From Bacteroidota bacterium (GTDB lineage: Bacteria > Bacteroidota > Bacteroidia > Chitinophagales > Chitinophagaceae): a stretch of DNA of 64,000 nt. Under the pieces are notes generated by a model. That model ran no database searches. It saw only the letters and a list, made by a program, of their open reading frames with translations, and had not been told where the DNA came from. Positions 45,090-54,316 of the stretch are shown piece after piece. Position 1 is the stretch's first letter, and each line of letters opens with the position of its first letter. Position numbers and translations under genes: made by a program. The stretch is from positions 50,067 through 114,066 of the forward strand of contig JANYEA010000117.1 of the NCBI GenBank assembly GCA_025363385.1, written 5' to 3'.

Positions 45090-46727
45090 ATGCGCATTTC
45101 CCCTGTAACTTCTCTTTCCAAGAAATTATTATTTAGTAGCATATCAGTTCTTCTGTTACAGCTGTCGATAGCGCAGCAAAATCTCGACATCAGCTATATG
45201 TCGTCAGGGGGTAAGCTAAAACCTTTGCAAGCTATCATCGATATCAGGCACTATATCATCAATACGGAAGTAGACATTGCCAACAAATCGATCCACGGAA
45301 ATACAGTAGTTACACTCAACCTATCGAAACAAACAGATACCATCTTATTAGATTTGGTACACTTGCTCACGGTTGAAAAAATTAAAGTAGATAATAAGCC
45401 TGCCACATTTACCCAGGGCGATGATAAAATATATATCACAGGCAGCAACTTTACGGTAGGAAAACATGCAGTTGATATTGTATACGGTGGCAATCCACCC
45501 ATTGCCGTTCGTGCCCCCTGGTTCGGAGGATTTATCTGGGGCAAGGACCGAAGTGGAAACGACTGGATCTCTATTAACTGCCAAAAAGAAGGTGGCAGAT
45601 TATGGTTCCCCTGCAAAGACCATCCCAGCGATGAACCCAATGAAGGTGTGGACATGAATATCACTGTGCCGCAAGGCTTATCAGTTGCCGGGCCTGGCCT
45701 CTTACAAAAAGTAACCACTAAAAAGAACAAAAGTACTTTTTCCTGGAAAACCAATTATACCATCAGCAACTATTGTGTGGTATTTAATATTGGAAAATAC
45801 ATCGTTGCAAAAGATACTTATACCACCATTGACGGTAACAAAGTGCCCATTGAATTTTATGTGTTACAAGAAGATAGTGCACAAGCTAAAAAAGTGATCG
45901 AAACAAAAATTAGAGACAGCAAAATTTTAGAAAAATATTTTGGAGAATATCCTTGGGTCAAAGAAAAGATCGGCATAGCTGAAGTTCCCAATTCAGGCAT
46001 GGAACACCAAACCATGATTACTTTCAATAATAAATTCGAATACCGAAAAGTAGGCGGTCACGATTATTCCGATAATTTATTCCATGAGTACGCACACGAG
46101 TGGTGGGCTAATAAAGTAACCAATAAAGACTGGGCCCATATGTGGATCCAGGAAGGAATTGGCACTTATGCTGAAGCATTAGCTATGTATGAGTTGGGCG
46201 GACAAGAAGCTTACAACGAAATGATTGCAAATCATAAAAAAAGTATCAAGTACATCAAACCATTAGTGGGTGGTGAAGAATTATCGGAAGATGAAACCTA
46301 TGCTAAGAATGATATCTATGTGAAGGGTTCTTTCTTCATGCATAGTTTGCGTTATGTATTGGGCGATGAAATCTTTCTTCCCGCACTAAAAAAACTAGCC
46401 ACTGATCCGGCAACTACTTATGATAATTTGGTAACCAGTACCGATGTAGAATTATTATTTAGTAAAGCAGCTGGCTATTCTTTAAAACCCTTTTTCGATT
46501 TCTATTTAAGAACCACCAATGTGCTGGATTTTTCTGTGAAAGAAGTCGGATATCAACAATACCAAATCAAGCTAAACAATTCCTTCATGGACCTACCCTT
46601 GGATATTTTAATCAATGGCAAGAAAGAGAAGATGGTGATTGGTAAGGATGGAATTAAAATAAAAAGTAATTTACCCCCAACTATAGATCCAACTGGTTTT
46701 TATTTGAAAAAAATTGCGTATTATTAA
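45090..46727 (+). CDS. Exported M1 family metallopeptidase
   Basis: Secreted zinc aminopeptidase-like enzyme of 545 aa. Signal peptide about 10-28 (ending SIAQ). An N-terminal beta domain (about 45-240) is followed by a thermolysin-like catalytic domain (about 245-470). Zinc site HEYAH (332-336) with Glu355 as third ligand, exactly 18 residues later; catalytic Glu333. The exopeptidase GAMEN-type motif reads SGMEHQ. It lacks the large C-terminal helical domain of classic aminopeptidase N, as usual for Bacteroidota short forms. A PLP enzyme gene follows after 20 bp and may share its transcript. Confidence 0.9.
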   Translation: MRISPVTSLSKKLLFSSISVLLLQLSIAQQNLDISYMSSGGKLKPLQAIIDIRHYIINTEVDIANKSIHGNTVVTLNLSKQTDTILLDLVHLLTVEKIKVDNKPATFTQGDDKIYITGSNFTVGKHAVDIVYGGNPPIAVRAPWFGGFIWGKDRSGNDWISINCQKEGGRLWFPCKDHPSDEPNEGVDMNITVPQGLSVAGPGLLQKVTTKKNKSTFSWKTNYTISNYCVVFNIGKYIVAKDTYTTIDGNKVPIEFYVLQEDSAQAKKVIETKIRDSKILEKYFGEYPWVKEKIGIAEVPNSGMEHQTMITFNNKFEYRKVGGHDYSDNLFHEYAHEWWANKVTNKDWAHMWIQEGIGTYAEALAMYELGGQEAYNEMIANHKKSIKYIKPLVGGEELSEDETYAKNDIYVKGSFFMHSLRYVLGDEIFLPALKKLATDPATTYDNLVTSTDVELLFSKAAGYSLKPFFDFYLRTTNVLDFSVKEVGYQQYQIKLNNSFMDLPLDILINGKKEKMVIGKDGIKIKSNLPPTIDPTGFYLKKIAYY

Positions 46728-46747
46728 ACTACAACAAACCTATAACT

Positions 46748-47869
46748 ATGGAACGCCGTCAACTTATTAAACATTCTGCATTTGCAGTTGCTGCATTTGC
46801 TTTTTCAAAAAACTTGTTTGCCATACAAGAAGAAAGAGGGATGCCAAATAGTTTCGAGGGTTCTAATGGAGGCATTATTAAATTGGGCTCCAACGAAAAT
46901 CCGCATGGCCCAGCTGAATCTGCCAAAAAAGCCATGATCGATGCGGTGATCATTTCCAACAGGTATCAGTTCGATACCAATGCACAATTGCGTGAAGCCA
47001 TTGGAAAACTCACCGGACACAGCAAAGACAATATTTTATTGGGTGCAGGCTCATCAGAATTATTGGGTGTAGTAACTTCCTGGACGGCTTACAAAAAAGG
47101 AAATATTGTAGCTTCAGAACCAACTTTCAAAGTATGGTTACCCGCCGCAAGAAAACTAGGATTACCCACAAAATTAGTTCCACTAACCGCAAGTAAGCAT
47201 AATGATTTAAATGCTTTAGCAAGTGGAATGGACGCAGATACCAAGATGGTGTATTTGTGTAATCCCAATAACCCAACAGGTACAGTTTCACCAAAAACCG
47301 AACTAGAGGCATTCGTAAAAAAGGTTTCTTCAAAAACCGTTTTATTATTAGATGAAGCGTATACCGATTATTATGATAGTCCTTCCATGGCACATATGGT
47401 AAACGATAACCCTAACCTGATCATCGCAAAAACTTTTTCTAAAACCTATGGTATGGCTGGTGCCAGAGTAGGTTATGTTTTAGCACATCCAGATACCATC
47501 AAAGAACTCAGCTCCTTCATGGCCTGGGCTAATGCCGGACCATCAGCAGTTTCAATGAAAGGTGCCTTAGGCGTAATCAATGACAAAGCATTTATAGATT
47601 ATGTGAAATCAGAAAACATCAAAGCTAAAGCAATTTTGTACAAAGGCTTCGATGATCTTGGTATCAAGTATATCGAATCCTTTACCAGCTTTGTGTATTT
47701 CGATACCAAGCCTTATCCAAAAAATATTCCAGCAGTTTTGCAAGCAAGTAATATTGTAGGCGCTCGACCATTTGAAGACAATAGTACCTGGCTAAGAATT
47801 AGTATTGGCACGGTACAAGAAATGACGAAAGTGGTAGAAGCACTAAAAGCAGGTGCAGCTAAAGCTTAA
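46748..47869 (+). CDS. PLP-dependent aminotransferase, HisC-like, with an export signal
   Basis: Fold type I aminotransferase of 373 aa. The catalytic lysine is Lys232 in TFSKTYGMAGARVGY, and NPNNPTG (172-178) and LDEAY (201-205) are the usual PLP site. It is closest in pattern to histidinol-phosphate aminotransferases. The N-terminus reads ERRQLIKHSAFAVAAFAF, a Tat-like twin-Arg signal, so the enzyme appears to be exported folded. That is odd for a histidine-biosynthesis enzyme; no other his gene is near. It follows the M1 peptidase gene by 20 bp. A role in cell-surface or amino-acid chemistry is possible. Confidence 0.82.
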   Translation: MERRQLIKHSAFAVAAFAFSKNLFAIQEERGMPNSFEGSNGGIIKLGSNENPHGPAESAKKAMIDAVIISNRYQFDTNAQLREAIGKLTGHSKDNILLGAGSSELLGVVTSWTAYKKGNIVASEPTFKVWLPAARKLGLPTKLVPLTASKHNDLNALASGMDADTKMVYLCNPNNPTGTVSPKTELEAFVKKVSSKTVLLLDEAYTDYYDSPSMAHMVNDNPNLIIAKTFSKTYGMAGARVGYVLAHPDTIKELSSFMAWANAGPSAVSMKGALGVINDKAFIDYVKSENIKAKAILYKGFDDLGIKYIESFTSFVYFDTKPYPKNIPAVLQASNIVGARPFEDNSTWLRISIGTVQEMTKVVEALKAGAAKA

Positions 47870-47874
47870 TAATA

Positions 47875-47904
47875 AAAACCCGATTCAATTGAGTCGGGTT
47901 TTTT
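47875..47904. terminator. Bidirectional intrinsic terminator
   Basis: A stem of about 12 bp with one G-U pair (47875-47886 with 47891-47902) and a 4-nt AATT loop has A-rich sequence on its left and T6 on its right. It sits between convergent genes and would stop transcription from both sides. Confidence 0.85.
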
Positions 47905-47906
47905 AT

Positions 47907-48674
47907 TTAAAAATATTGTCTGCAGAAATCCATCGCAGATAATTCTATGATTTCAATTCCGGGAAAACGAAACGAAGGCGCGGGATTGGGATCTACTACT
48001 TTAATTTCTTTGCGGCCTCGCATGGCAGATTCCAACACCATATTTGTGATGCCTACTGAATTAGAAGTGCCCATGAAGATCACCGTTTCTGCTTCTTTCA
48101 CCCAATCTAAAGCACTCTCTGATTCATAGAGTTCACTATAGTATTCATCGAAAAGTAAAATATGCGGGCGATAAGAATGTTCAAAATCAATCCTCCCGTT
48201 TTTGCCAATATGAAACAGTTCAAACAAGCCTTGCACAAGTGGATCATTGACATTTGGTTTTGTATTGATGCCTGTATTTTCAGCTAACCCATTAACAGCA
48301 TCCCAATTAGCAAACACCAAATCTTCGCGATGGGTAACTGGTATCTTACGTTTATAATTGATATTGCCATGGATCTCGATCAATCTTTTGGTTTCATGCC
48401 CAGCTTTGATGTGTAGGTTATCTACATTCTGACTAACCACACGAATCTGATGGGCAGCCAGTATTTCGTGGGTAGCATTTGGTAATGCATCTCTACAACT
48501 CACAAAACGATGATAATACCAACTCAAAAAATGCGCTGGATCATCGCAGAACTTTTCATAGGATGCCATTGTGGTTGGGTTCTCATTCCACAATCCATTC
48601 TTACCACGAAAGGGTTGAATGCCTGAGTCAACAGAAATGCCGGCACCCGTAATAACTACTATTCGATTATCCAT
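47907..48674 (-). CDS. Sir2 family NAD-dependent deacylase without zinc cysteines
   Basis: The 255-aa product has the NAD-binding motifs GAGISVDSGI (10-19) and FRG (22-24), QNVDNLH (82-88), and the catalytic His102 in the IHGN segment. Canonical sirtuins then carry two CxxC pairs for structural zinc. In this protein the region after His102 has no cysteines, only basic and acidic residues. The remaining Rossmann motifs (GTSNSVG, VDPNP) are intact. It could still be a deacylase, or have another NAD-dependent activity. It is separated from the neighbouring PLP gene by a bidirectional terminator. Confidence 0.82.
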   Translation of the reverse strand: MDNRIVVITGAGISVDSGIQPFRGKNGLWNENPTTMASYEKFCDDPAHFLSWYYHRFVSCRDALPNATHEILAAHQIRVVSQNVDNLHIKAGHETKRLIEIHGNINYKRKIPVTHREDLVFANWDAVNGLAENTGINTKPNVNDPLVQGLFELFHIGKNGRIDFEHSYRPHILLFDEYYSELYESESALDWVKEAETVIFMGTSNSVGITNMVLESAMRGRKEIKVVDPNPAPSFRFPGIEIIELSAMDFCRQYF

Positions 48675-48705
48675 CCTTCAAATATTATATAGTTCCATGC
48701 TTATC

Positions 48706-49449
48706 TTAAATACCCACATACCATGCCCAGCCACTATCACCAGTATTTATAAAGGTGTCGGATACAACTATGCGTTTTAAATATTTTACACTTTTATAAC
48801 CGATCTGTGTTTCCACCCTGGCGCGCAAAGGAGCACCATGTTGAATGGGTAAGTTTTTGCCATTCATTCCATATGCCAATATCGTTTGAGGATGAAATGC
48901 ATCAATCATGTCAATACTTTCCATATACTCATCGTACCCATAAAAATTCACAAATCTTGCGCTAGACTTAATGCCTGCATGTTGTAATAATAATCCCAAA
49001 GGAACTCCTGTCCATTCAGCAATGGCTGTCCAACCTTCTTCGCAGGTATGTCGGGTAATTTGCGTTCTCGAACTAAATTTTTGTAAGGCATCTATAGAAT
49101 ATAATCCTGGTCTTGATACACTACCTTCTACTGAAAGTTGATAATTCGAAAATGAATATTGATGTAATAATTCATAGTCTTTATTAAACCCTGGTTTTGA
49201 TGCATCAGCAGGATTGATAGAACCAGTTGCCGGGAATGATGAAATATCACTTTGATGATATTCTTTCGAAAGAGCTCTTTTATCAAGCAATGCCCTTTGC
49301 GCTTCATATGTAAACAAATCACCCATCCTTAAAATATTTCCATAGGTAGGTGGGGCAGGCTTTGTACAACCATTTAAAAGTACAGCACCCATTGCAGAAA
49401 GCCCAGAAACAATCGCTGTTCTTCTAGTAATAATATGTTTCTTTTTCAT
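48706..49449 (-). CDS. Molybdopterin-dependent oxidoreductase, sulfite oxidase family, Tat lipoprotein
   Basis: Periplasmic molybdenum enzyme of 247 aa. The N-terminus has a twin-Arg pair (RRTA, residues 9-12) followed by a hydrophobic stretch and a lipobox LLNGC (Cys28), so it is probably exported by Tat and anchored. The Mo-pterin domain (about 100-240) has Cys136 in RHTCEEGW as the molybdenum ligand. It resembles MsrP/YedY-like proteins. It lies 24 bp after a b-type cytochrome gene and would receive electrons from it. Substrate unknown; methionine sulfoxide or another oxidised small molecule is possible. Confidence 0.85.
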   Translation of the reverse strand: MKKKHIITRRTAIVSGLSAMGAVLLNGCTKPAPPTYGNILRMGDLFTYEAQRALLDKRALSKEYHQSDISSFPATGSINPADASKPGFNKDYELLHQYSFSNYQLSVEGSVSRPGLYSIDALQKFSSRTQITRHTCEEGWTAIAEWTGVPLGLLLQHAGIKSSARFVNFYGYDEYMESIDMIDAFHPQTILAYGMNGKNLPIQHGAPLRARVETQIGYKSVKYLKRIVVSDTFINTGDSGWAWYVGI

Positions 49450-49473
49450 TTTAAAATTTTAAAAAAACAAAAC

Positions 49474-50226
49474 TTATTTATTAAACAACATTGCATTCAT
49501 CTGCTTTTTAAACCCAGATTGAATAATCATTAACACATGTATCAGTACAAAAAATAATAATAGAGAAGCAGCAAAAAAATGAATGGTACGGGCAGATTGC
49601 GCACCAAAAAATAGTTTCAATAAATAAGGATGTGATGCTGTTACTGCAGGCGACATGGTTAATCCAGTTAATACGATAGTAGGAAGTAAAAGGAAGATCA
49701 CGATCAGGTAACTGATTTTCTGGAGTAATCCGTATTGAGGCCCTTTCAGATAAATGATGGTTAACCTTATATGCTCTTTGATTTCATTTAAAAATGTATC
49801 AAATGTGAGCTCCTTAAATGTAGGAAGCAACTGATTTTTAATATGCCCGGAAAATAAGGCAATTACCAAATAAAAGATTCCAGTGATCACTAAAATCCAG
49901 GCTGATAAAAAATGGAGGCTTCTTCCCCATCCGTTTTGGTTAAATATATCATAGGTACGACCAGATGAAACAGGGGAGTTTTTTTGATCAAAAAATGCCT
50001 GACTATTTTCCCATCCCCCATGCTGAAAATTTCTGCTAATAGGCAGTTCAAACAATGCCGGAGTAAGATCATTACCAACATTTCCCCAATATAATCTTGG
50101 GTGAACCATTAAAATTTCAATTCCAGAAAATAAGAGAAATAAAAATGCCAGTGTTCCCACCCAGTGCGAGATCTTTACCCAGGTACTGTGGTACGTTTTA
50201 ATATGATCGGCAGCTTTTTTAAACAT
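49474..50226 (-). CDS. Cytochrome b561-type membrane subunit
   Basis: The 250-aa product has four hydrophobic helices (about 18-40, 105-130, 165-190, 215-240) with histidines spaced as haem ligands (HWVG near 21, RSLHFLSAW, TIHFFAAS, FVLIHVLM). It looks like a thiosulfate-reductase/formate-dehydrogenase-type cytochrome b. The molybdopterin enzyme gene follows after 24 bp in the same direction, so together they form a quinol-linked periplasmic redox module. Confidence 0.8.
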   Translation of the reverse strand: MFKKAADHIKTYHSTWVKISHWVGTLAFLFLLFSGIEILMVHPRLYWGNVGNDLTPALFELPISRNFQHGGWENSQAFFDQKNSPVSSGRTYDIFNQNGWGRSLHFLSAWILVITGIFYLVIALFSGHIKNQLLPTFKELTFDTFLNEIKEHIRLTIIYLKGPQYGLLQKISYLIVIFLLLPTIVLTGLTMSPAVTASHPYLLKLFFGAQSARTIHFFAASLLLFFVLIHVLMIIQSGFKKQMNAMLFNK

Positions 50227-50230
50227 AAAT

Positions 50231-50265
50231 AAAACAGGGTACCTATTTATAAAGTACCCTGTTTT
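50231..50265. terminator. Hairpin with perfect 12-bp stem between the GH9 remnant and the cytochrome gene
   Basis: AAAACAGGGTAC (50231-50242) pairs exactly with GTACCCTGTTTT (50254-50265) around an 11-nt loop, A-rich one side and T-rich the other. It lies downstream of the GH9 pseudogene on the minus strand and 4 bp upstream of the cytochrome start. Probably the old terminator of the GH9 gene, now inside the leader of the cytochrome operon. Confidence 0.6.
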
Positions 50266-50298
50266 AAATATAAATAATTAAAATAAGTAATGCTATTT

Positions 50299-50778
50299 TT
50301 ATTTCAAAACATAACCCACTTTACATTTCAAGGCTTCGATCGCGTTGGTGAGATACACCAATGGCGCATTCCAATTGATGGCAATTTCATTGGAAGCGTA
50401 AGAACAGGATTGATCCGAATAACATGTTTCAGGTTCTGTAAATTGATACGAACAATTGTCTTGCCTACCCGGATTTGGACCACCTGCTAATAAACCAGCA
50501 TTCCCACATTATTCCAAGTGGGTAATGTGGCATTATAAATCGCATTGTATTTTTCAAAAATGGTAGCGTATGCTTTTTCTTTAGTAGTTACATACAATTC
50601 TGCGGAAGCCCAGATCCATTCATCTGTTACATTATTGTCTCCATAAGATCCAGTAGTAAATCTTCGGTGCATTCGGATAAAACCCAAGTTGGTTCAATTG
50701 AATGGCAGATTGTGTAAATCCCCAAAAAGGAATAATACCTAAGATGCTATTCGTACAGATTGCTTTTAAATTTTTCAA
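50299..50778 (-). pseudogene. Decayed GH9 cellulase/endoglucanase gene
   Basis: Three pieces of one GH9 protein lie on the minus strand in different frames. The N-terminal piece (from a TTG at 50778) has a signal-peptide-like start and the GH9 Ig-like motif QLNQLGFYPNAPK. The middle piece (about 50670-50510) carries SYGDNNVTDEWIWASAELY. The C-terminal piece (about 50515-50299) reads GGPNPGRQDNC and NEIAINWNAPLVYLT, the conserved end of GH9. Most of the catalytic barrel is deleted between pieces one and two, and a frameshift separates two and three near 50513. The gene is clearly inactive. Confidence 0.85.
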
Positions 50779-50788
50779 TTTTCAACTT

Positions 50789-51790
50789 TTAATAGGGCTC
50801 CAAAATATTTTTGATCTTTAAAAGTTCCTCATTTGTAAAAGAAGTATTGGCAAGACAGTTTATCGAATCTGTTACTTGCGCTGGTTTACTTACTCCAATT
50901 AAAACAGTGGTAATCCGATCGTCTTTTAAAATCCAGGAAAGCGCCATCTGGGCCAGATTCTGCCCGCGACTAATTGCGATTTCATTCAGCTTAATTACTT
51001 TTTCAATTTTCTCAGGAGTGATTGCATTTTCTTCCATCGCACCATTACCTCTGTGTGCAGCAGCTCTGCTATCTGCGGGAATTCCCTTTAAATATTTATT
51101 CGTAAGAAGACCTTGCTCCAATGGTGAAAAAGGAATACAACCTATTCCTTCTCTGCCCAATACATCCAGCAAACCATTTTCTACCCAACGATCAAACATC
51201 GAGTAACGTGGTTGATGGATCAGACATTTAGTTCCCAAACCATTTAATACTTTGATCGCAGCTTCTGTTTCTGCAGCACTATAACTAGAGATCCCTACAT
51301 ATAAAGCTTTACCCTGACGAACAATTAGATCCAGTGCACCCATGGTTTCTTCCAATGGTGTTTTCGGATCGGGGCGGTGGTGATAATAGATATCTACATA
51401 ATCCAAGCCCATTCGTTTTAAGCTTTGATCTAAACTAGCCACCAGGTATTTTTTTGAACCATGATCACCGTAAGGACCGTCCCACATACCCCATCCCGCT
51501 TTGGTAGAGATTACCAGCTCATCGCGGTATTTTTTAAAATCGTCTTTGAAAATTTTTCCGAAAGTTTCTTCCGCAGATCCTACTGGCGGGCCATAATTAT
51601 TAGCCAAATCAAAATGGGTGATGCCACTATCGAAAGCCAGTTGTAAGATGGCACGTGCATTTTCTAAACTATCGATCGCACCGAAATTATGCCATAAGCC
51701 CAGTGATAAGGCAGGTAACATAATACCGCTTTTACCACATCGGCGATAAGGCATGTTTTTGTAACGGGAAAGATTTGCTTCGTAACTCAT
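50789..51790 (-). CDS. Aldo/keto reductase, YghZ-like
   Basis: NADPH-dependent carbonyl reductase of 333 aa with the (alpha/beta)8 AKR fold. The catalytic tetrad is visible: Asp61 in HFDLANNYG, Tyr66, Lys97 in STKAGWG and His137 or His138 in YYHHRPD. The NNYGPPVGSAEE segment is typical of the YghZ/L-glyceraldehyde-3-phosphate reductase branch. The C-terminal cofactor-binding motif (VLIGVSKPAQV) is intact. It stands alone after a GH9 pseudogene. The native substrate cannot be read from the sequence. Confidence 0.9.
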   Translation of the reverse strand: MSYEANLSRYKNMPYRRCGKSGIMLPALSLGLWHNFGAIDSLENARAILQLAFDSGITHFDLANNYGPPVGSAEETFGKIFKDDFKKYRDELVISTKAGWGMWDGPYGDHGSKKYLVASLDQSLKRMGLDYVDIYYHHRPDPKTPLEETMGALDLIVRQGKALYVGISSYSAAETEAAIKVLNGLGTKCLIHQPRYSMFDRWVENGLLDVLGREGIGCIPFSPLEQGLLTNKYLKGIPADSRAAAHRGNGAMEENAITPEKIEKVIKLNEIAISRGQNLAQMALSWILKDDRITTVLIGVSKPAQVTDSINCLANTSFTNEELLKIKNILEPY

Positions 51791-51882
51791 GGTATTTTTT
51801 TAATTATTGGAGTTTAGGTATTCAAATGTAAGTAGACTCTAAATTATTACAAGTTAAAACGAATATTATTTGTATATAAACA

Positions 51883-51915
51883 TTTGGTAAAAAATATTAT
51901 ATTCTATTAACTTTA
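51883..51915 (+). promoter_or_regulatory. Candidate promoter for the secreted TPR gene
   Basis: TTTG (51883-51886) and TAACTTTA (51908-51915), 21 bp apart, resemble the -33 and -7 (TAnnTTTG) elements of Bacteroidota promoters. They lie about 55 bp before the start at 51970. A pattern match only. Confidence 0.35.
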
Positions 51916-51969
51916 GTGTTACTATTATTTTACAGCCCCCCAATATTTTTATTGCCTCAAAAAATTGAT

Positions 51970-54291
51970 ATGAATAAATATTTCTTATTGTTTTGTCTAT
52001 CCCTATTTTTGATGGATATTTCCTTTGCACAAAAGAAACCAATTCCAAAAGATAAGCTTCCCACGCAAAAAGAAATGCAAGCGTTATTGAAAGAAGCACA
52101 AAATGCCCTCGACGAAATTAGTCCTAAAGACTAAAAAAATGATGGACAGTATGGGAATTAAAATGCCTTCCTTCAAAAACACACCCAAATTTTCGGATAA
52201 ACAATTGGCAGCAGCTTATGTGGAAGATGGTAAAGTAATTCCTTCCAGAAAAACCAACCTCATAAATGAATTACCTAAAAAATTACTTACTACAACTGAG
52301 CTAAAAACCTATGTGCAAAAAGTAACTACTGATATTGGAACAATGATCACACCAAAATCAAAAGCGGTGGCAGAGAAGATTATGGTGCAGTTTAAGAACG
52401 ACAAATATTATGGTGCTATGATCTCTTCCGCTGCAAACGGTATGTGGATCTTGGGTTTAAAAGAACCTGCCGTTTATCTGATGGGTAAGGCCATAGAAGT
52501 ATTACCCAATGCCGATAACTATAACAATTATGGGGCTTTCCTAACCATGACGGGTGCCGCGCATATTGCCATTCCAATATTGGAAAAACTGAACAGTGTT
52601 CATAAAAAAAATTCCACCATTTTAAATAATCTCGGACAGGCTTGGCTGCAATTAGGCGAAGAGGTAAAAGCAGAAAATTATCTCGACAGTGCTATTCTAA
52701 TTTACGCCAACCATCCTCAGGCTAATTATACTAAATGTCTGATATTGGAATCAGAAGGTAAGACAGCTGATGCTGCTGTTGTAATAAAAAAATCGCTGCA
52801 ACATAGTGTTACAAAAGAAAAAATACAAAAGCTGAAAGATCTGGAAGGTAAAAACGCAAAATACCATCCTTATCAACTTAAAAAGACCTATTTCTCCTCT
52901 TCCTTTGATCTCGGTTCTTATGTAGCCATGGTTCCCTTGGTGTATTCGCAGGAACCCGGGCCAAAGATTGAGGATATATGGGATGAGTTTAGGGAAAAAA
53001 TGGAAACCATTAAGGGTCAGTTTATTGCTGAGATGAACAAATATGCTGAGCAAACAAAGGAAGAAGTGCAACATATACAATCGAATATAAAGAGCAATCG
53101 AAGTGTTGTTTTTCGCCGTATTATTATAAAGCCATGCATTCATATGCGAGTAGTGATTATACTGCTAATAAATCGAAGGATGATGGAAAGGAATTAATAA
53201 AATATATGGAAGAATTGGCACTCTTAAAACAGGGTTTCGAAAAAAGTTTACAGGCAGAAAAAGAGCGGTTTGATAAAAGATTGGAAAGCGGTGAAAACTT
53301 AGGTTCTAATAGTTGCGATGGCGAACTGCCCATTATCAGAGAATACTTGAATGCAACCAATTCCTTACATAAAAAATACCGCGAACAAAACATCAGAATT
53401 TGGGTATCGGATGCTTTTCGTGCCTATAATTATGTCACAGACGTTTCTTTATCAGAAGGACTGGCTCAACTCGCCGTACTTCAAATAAAATTGAATTTTA
53501 TAGAAAAGCTGAGTGAGTTAAACAATGAGTCTTATACGAACCTGATCTGCACTTCCACAAAAGAAGAAGAAGAAAAACCTCTACCTAAAAAACTGCCCGA
53601 CTTCGATAAAGTGAACTGTAAAATGAAGTCCACTTTTTACGTGCCCTATGCTGGTCAAATGACGATACGTTGCAATGAGATGGATGTGGTTTTTAATCCG
53701 GGGCTTTTACCATTTAAAGCATCATGGACGGAAGACTTTAATGCCAATACCATCAGCCAGGCATCAATTGGCATTTCCATTAAAGCCATAGATATTAGTT
53801 TATCAGGAAGTTTTGATGAAGCAGGTAAATTTCAGAATGGATCTGTAAGTGTGGGTACAAATATCAAAGGGGTGGATGTTTCTGCGATCGGAGAATTTGA
53901 TGCCAATGGATTTAAAAAAGGAAGTGTTGAATTAGGAATGGATGGTTCACTGAACTTGTTGTCTAAAGAAATTACAGATGCTGCACCAGTTGAATTGGGT
54001 GTAAAGGGTGAAATGAAAGCGGGTATAGAATTAGGGGTCGACGGAATTGAAAATATGTATGTGAGTGAAAAAACAACTATTGAAGCAGGTGCATCTGCTC
54101 AAGCGGATATTGGTGAAGCAGGTAAACAAGCACTCGAATACATTAATGAAGCAGCAAAAGGTGTAGACGCCAAAATTCCTTCACCAAAGCTCGAAGCAGG
54201 TGCATCTATAAGTGCAGATAATCGGATGGGGGTAAATAGTGGTTATAGCGCTAAAGGTTCTTCAGAATTTTCTGGATTACACTATAAATAA
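51970..54291 (+). pseudogene. Frameshifted gene for a secreted TPR/coiled-coil protein
   Basis: Three consecutive open stretches read as one protein interrupted twice. Piece one (51970-52134) has a signal peptide ending SFAQ and stops right after SPKD. Piece two (about 52135-53110) continues with KKMMDSMGIKMP, then TPR-like repeats (NNLGQAWLQLG) and a coiled coil. Piece three (from about 53100 to 54291) has FSPYYYKAMHSYASS and a long beta-rich glycine-containing tail. One-base shifts near 52131-52140 (at an A7 run) and 53097-53115 would restore a single frame of about 770 codons. It may be a real pseudogene or two sequencing errors. Function unknown; it precedes another secreted gene by 25 bp. 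Confidence 0.7.
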
Positions 54292-54316
54292 AATAGCACA
54301 GTTATAAAATAATATT

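Noticed and set aside
47127..47393. 88-codon hydrophobic frame opposite the aminotransferase gene
   Set aside because: It is the antisense shadow of the PLP site; no membrane-protein motif or own promoter.
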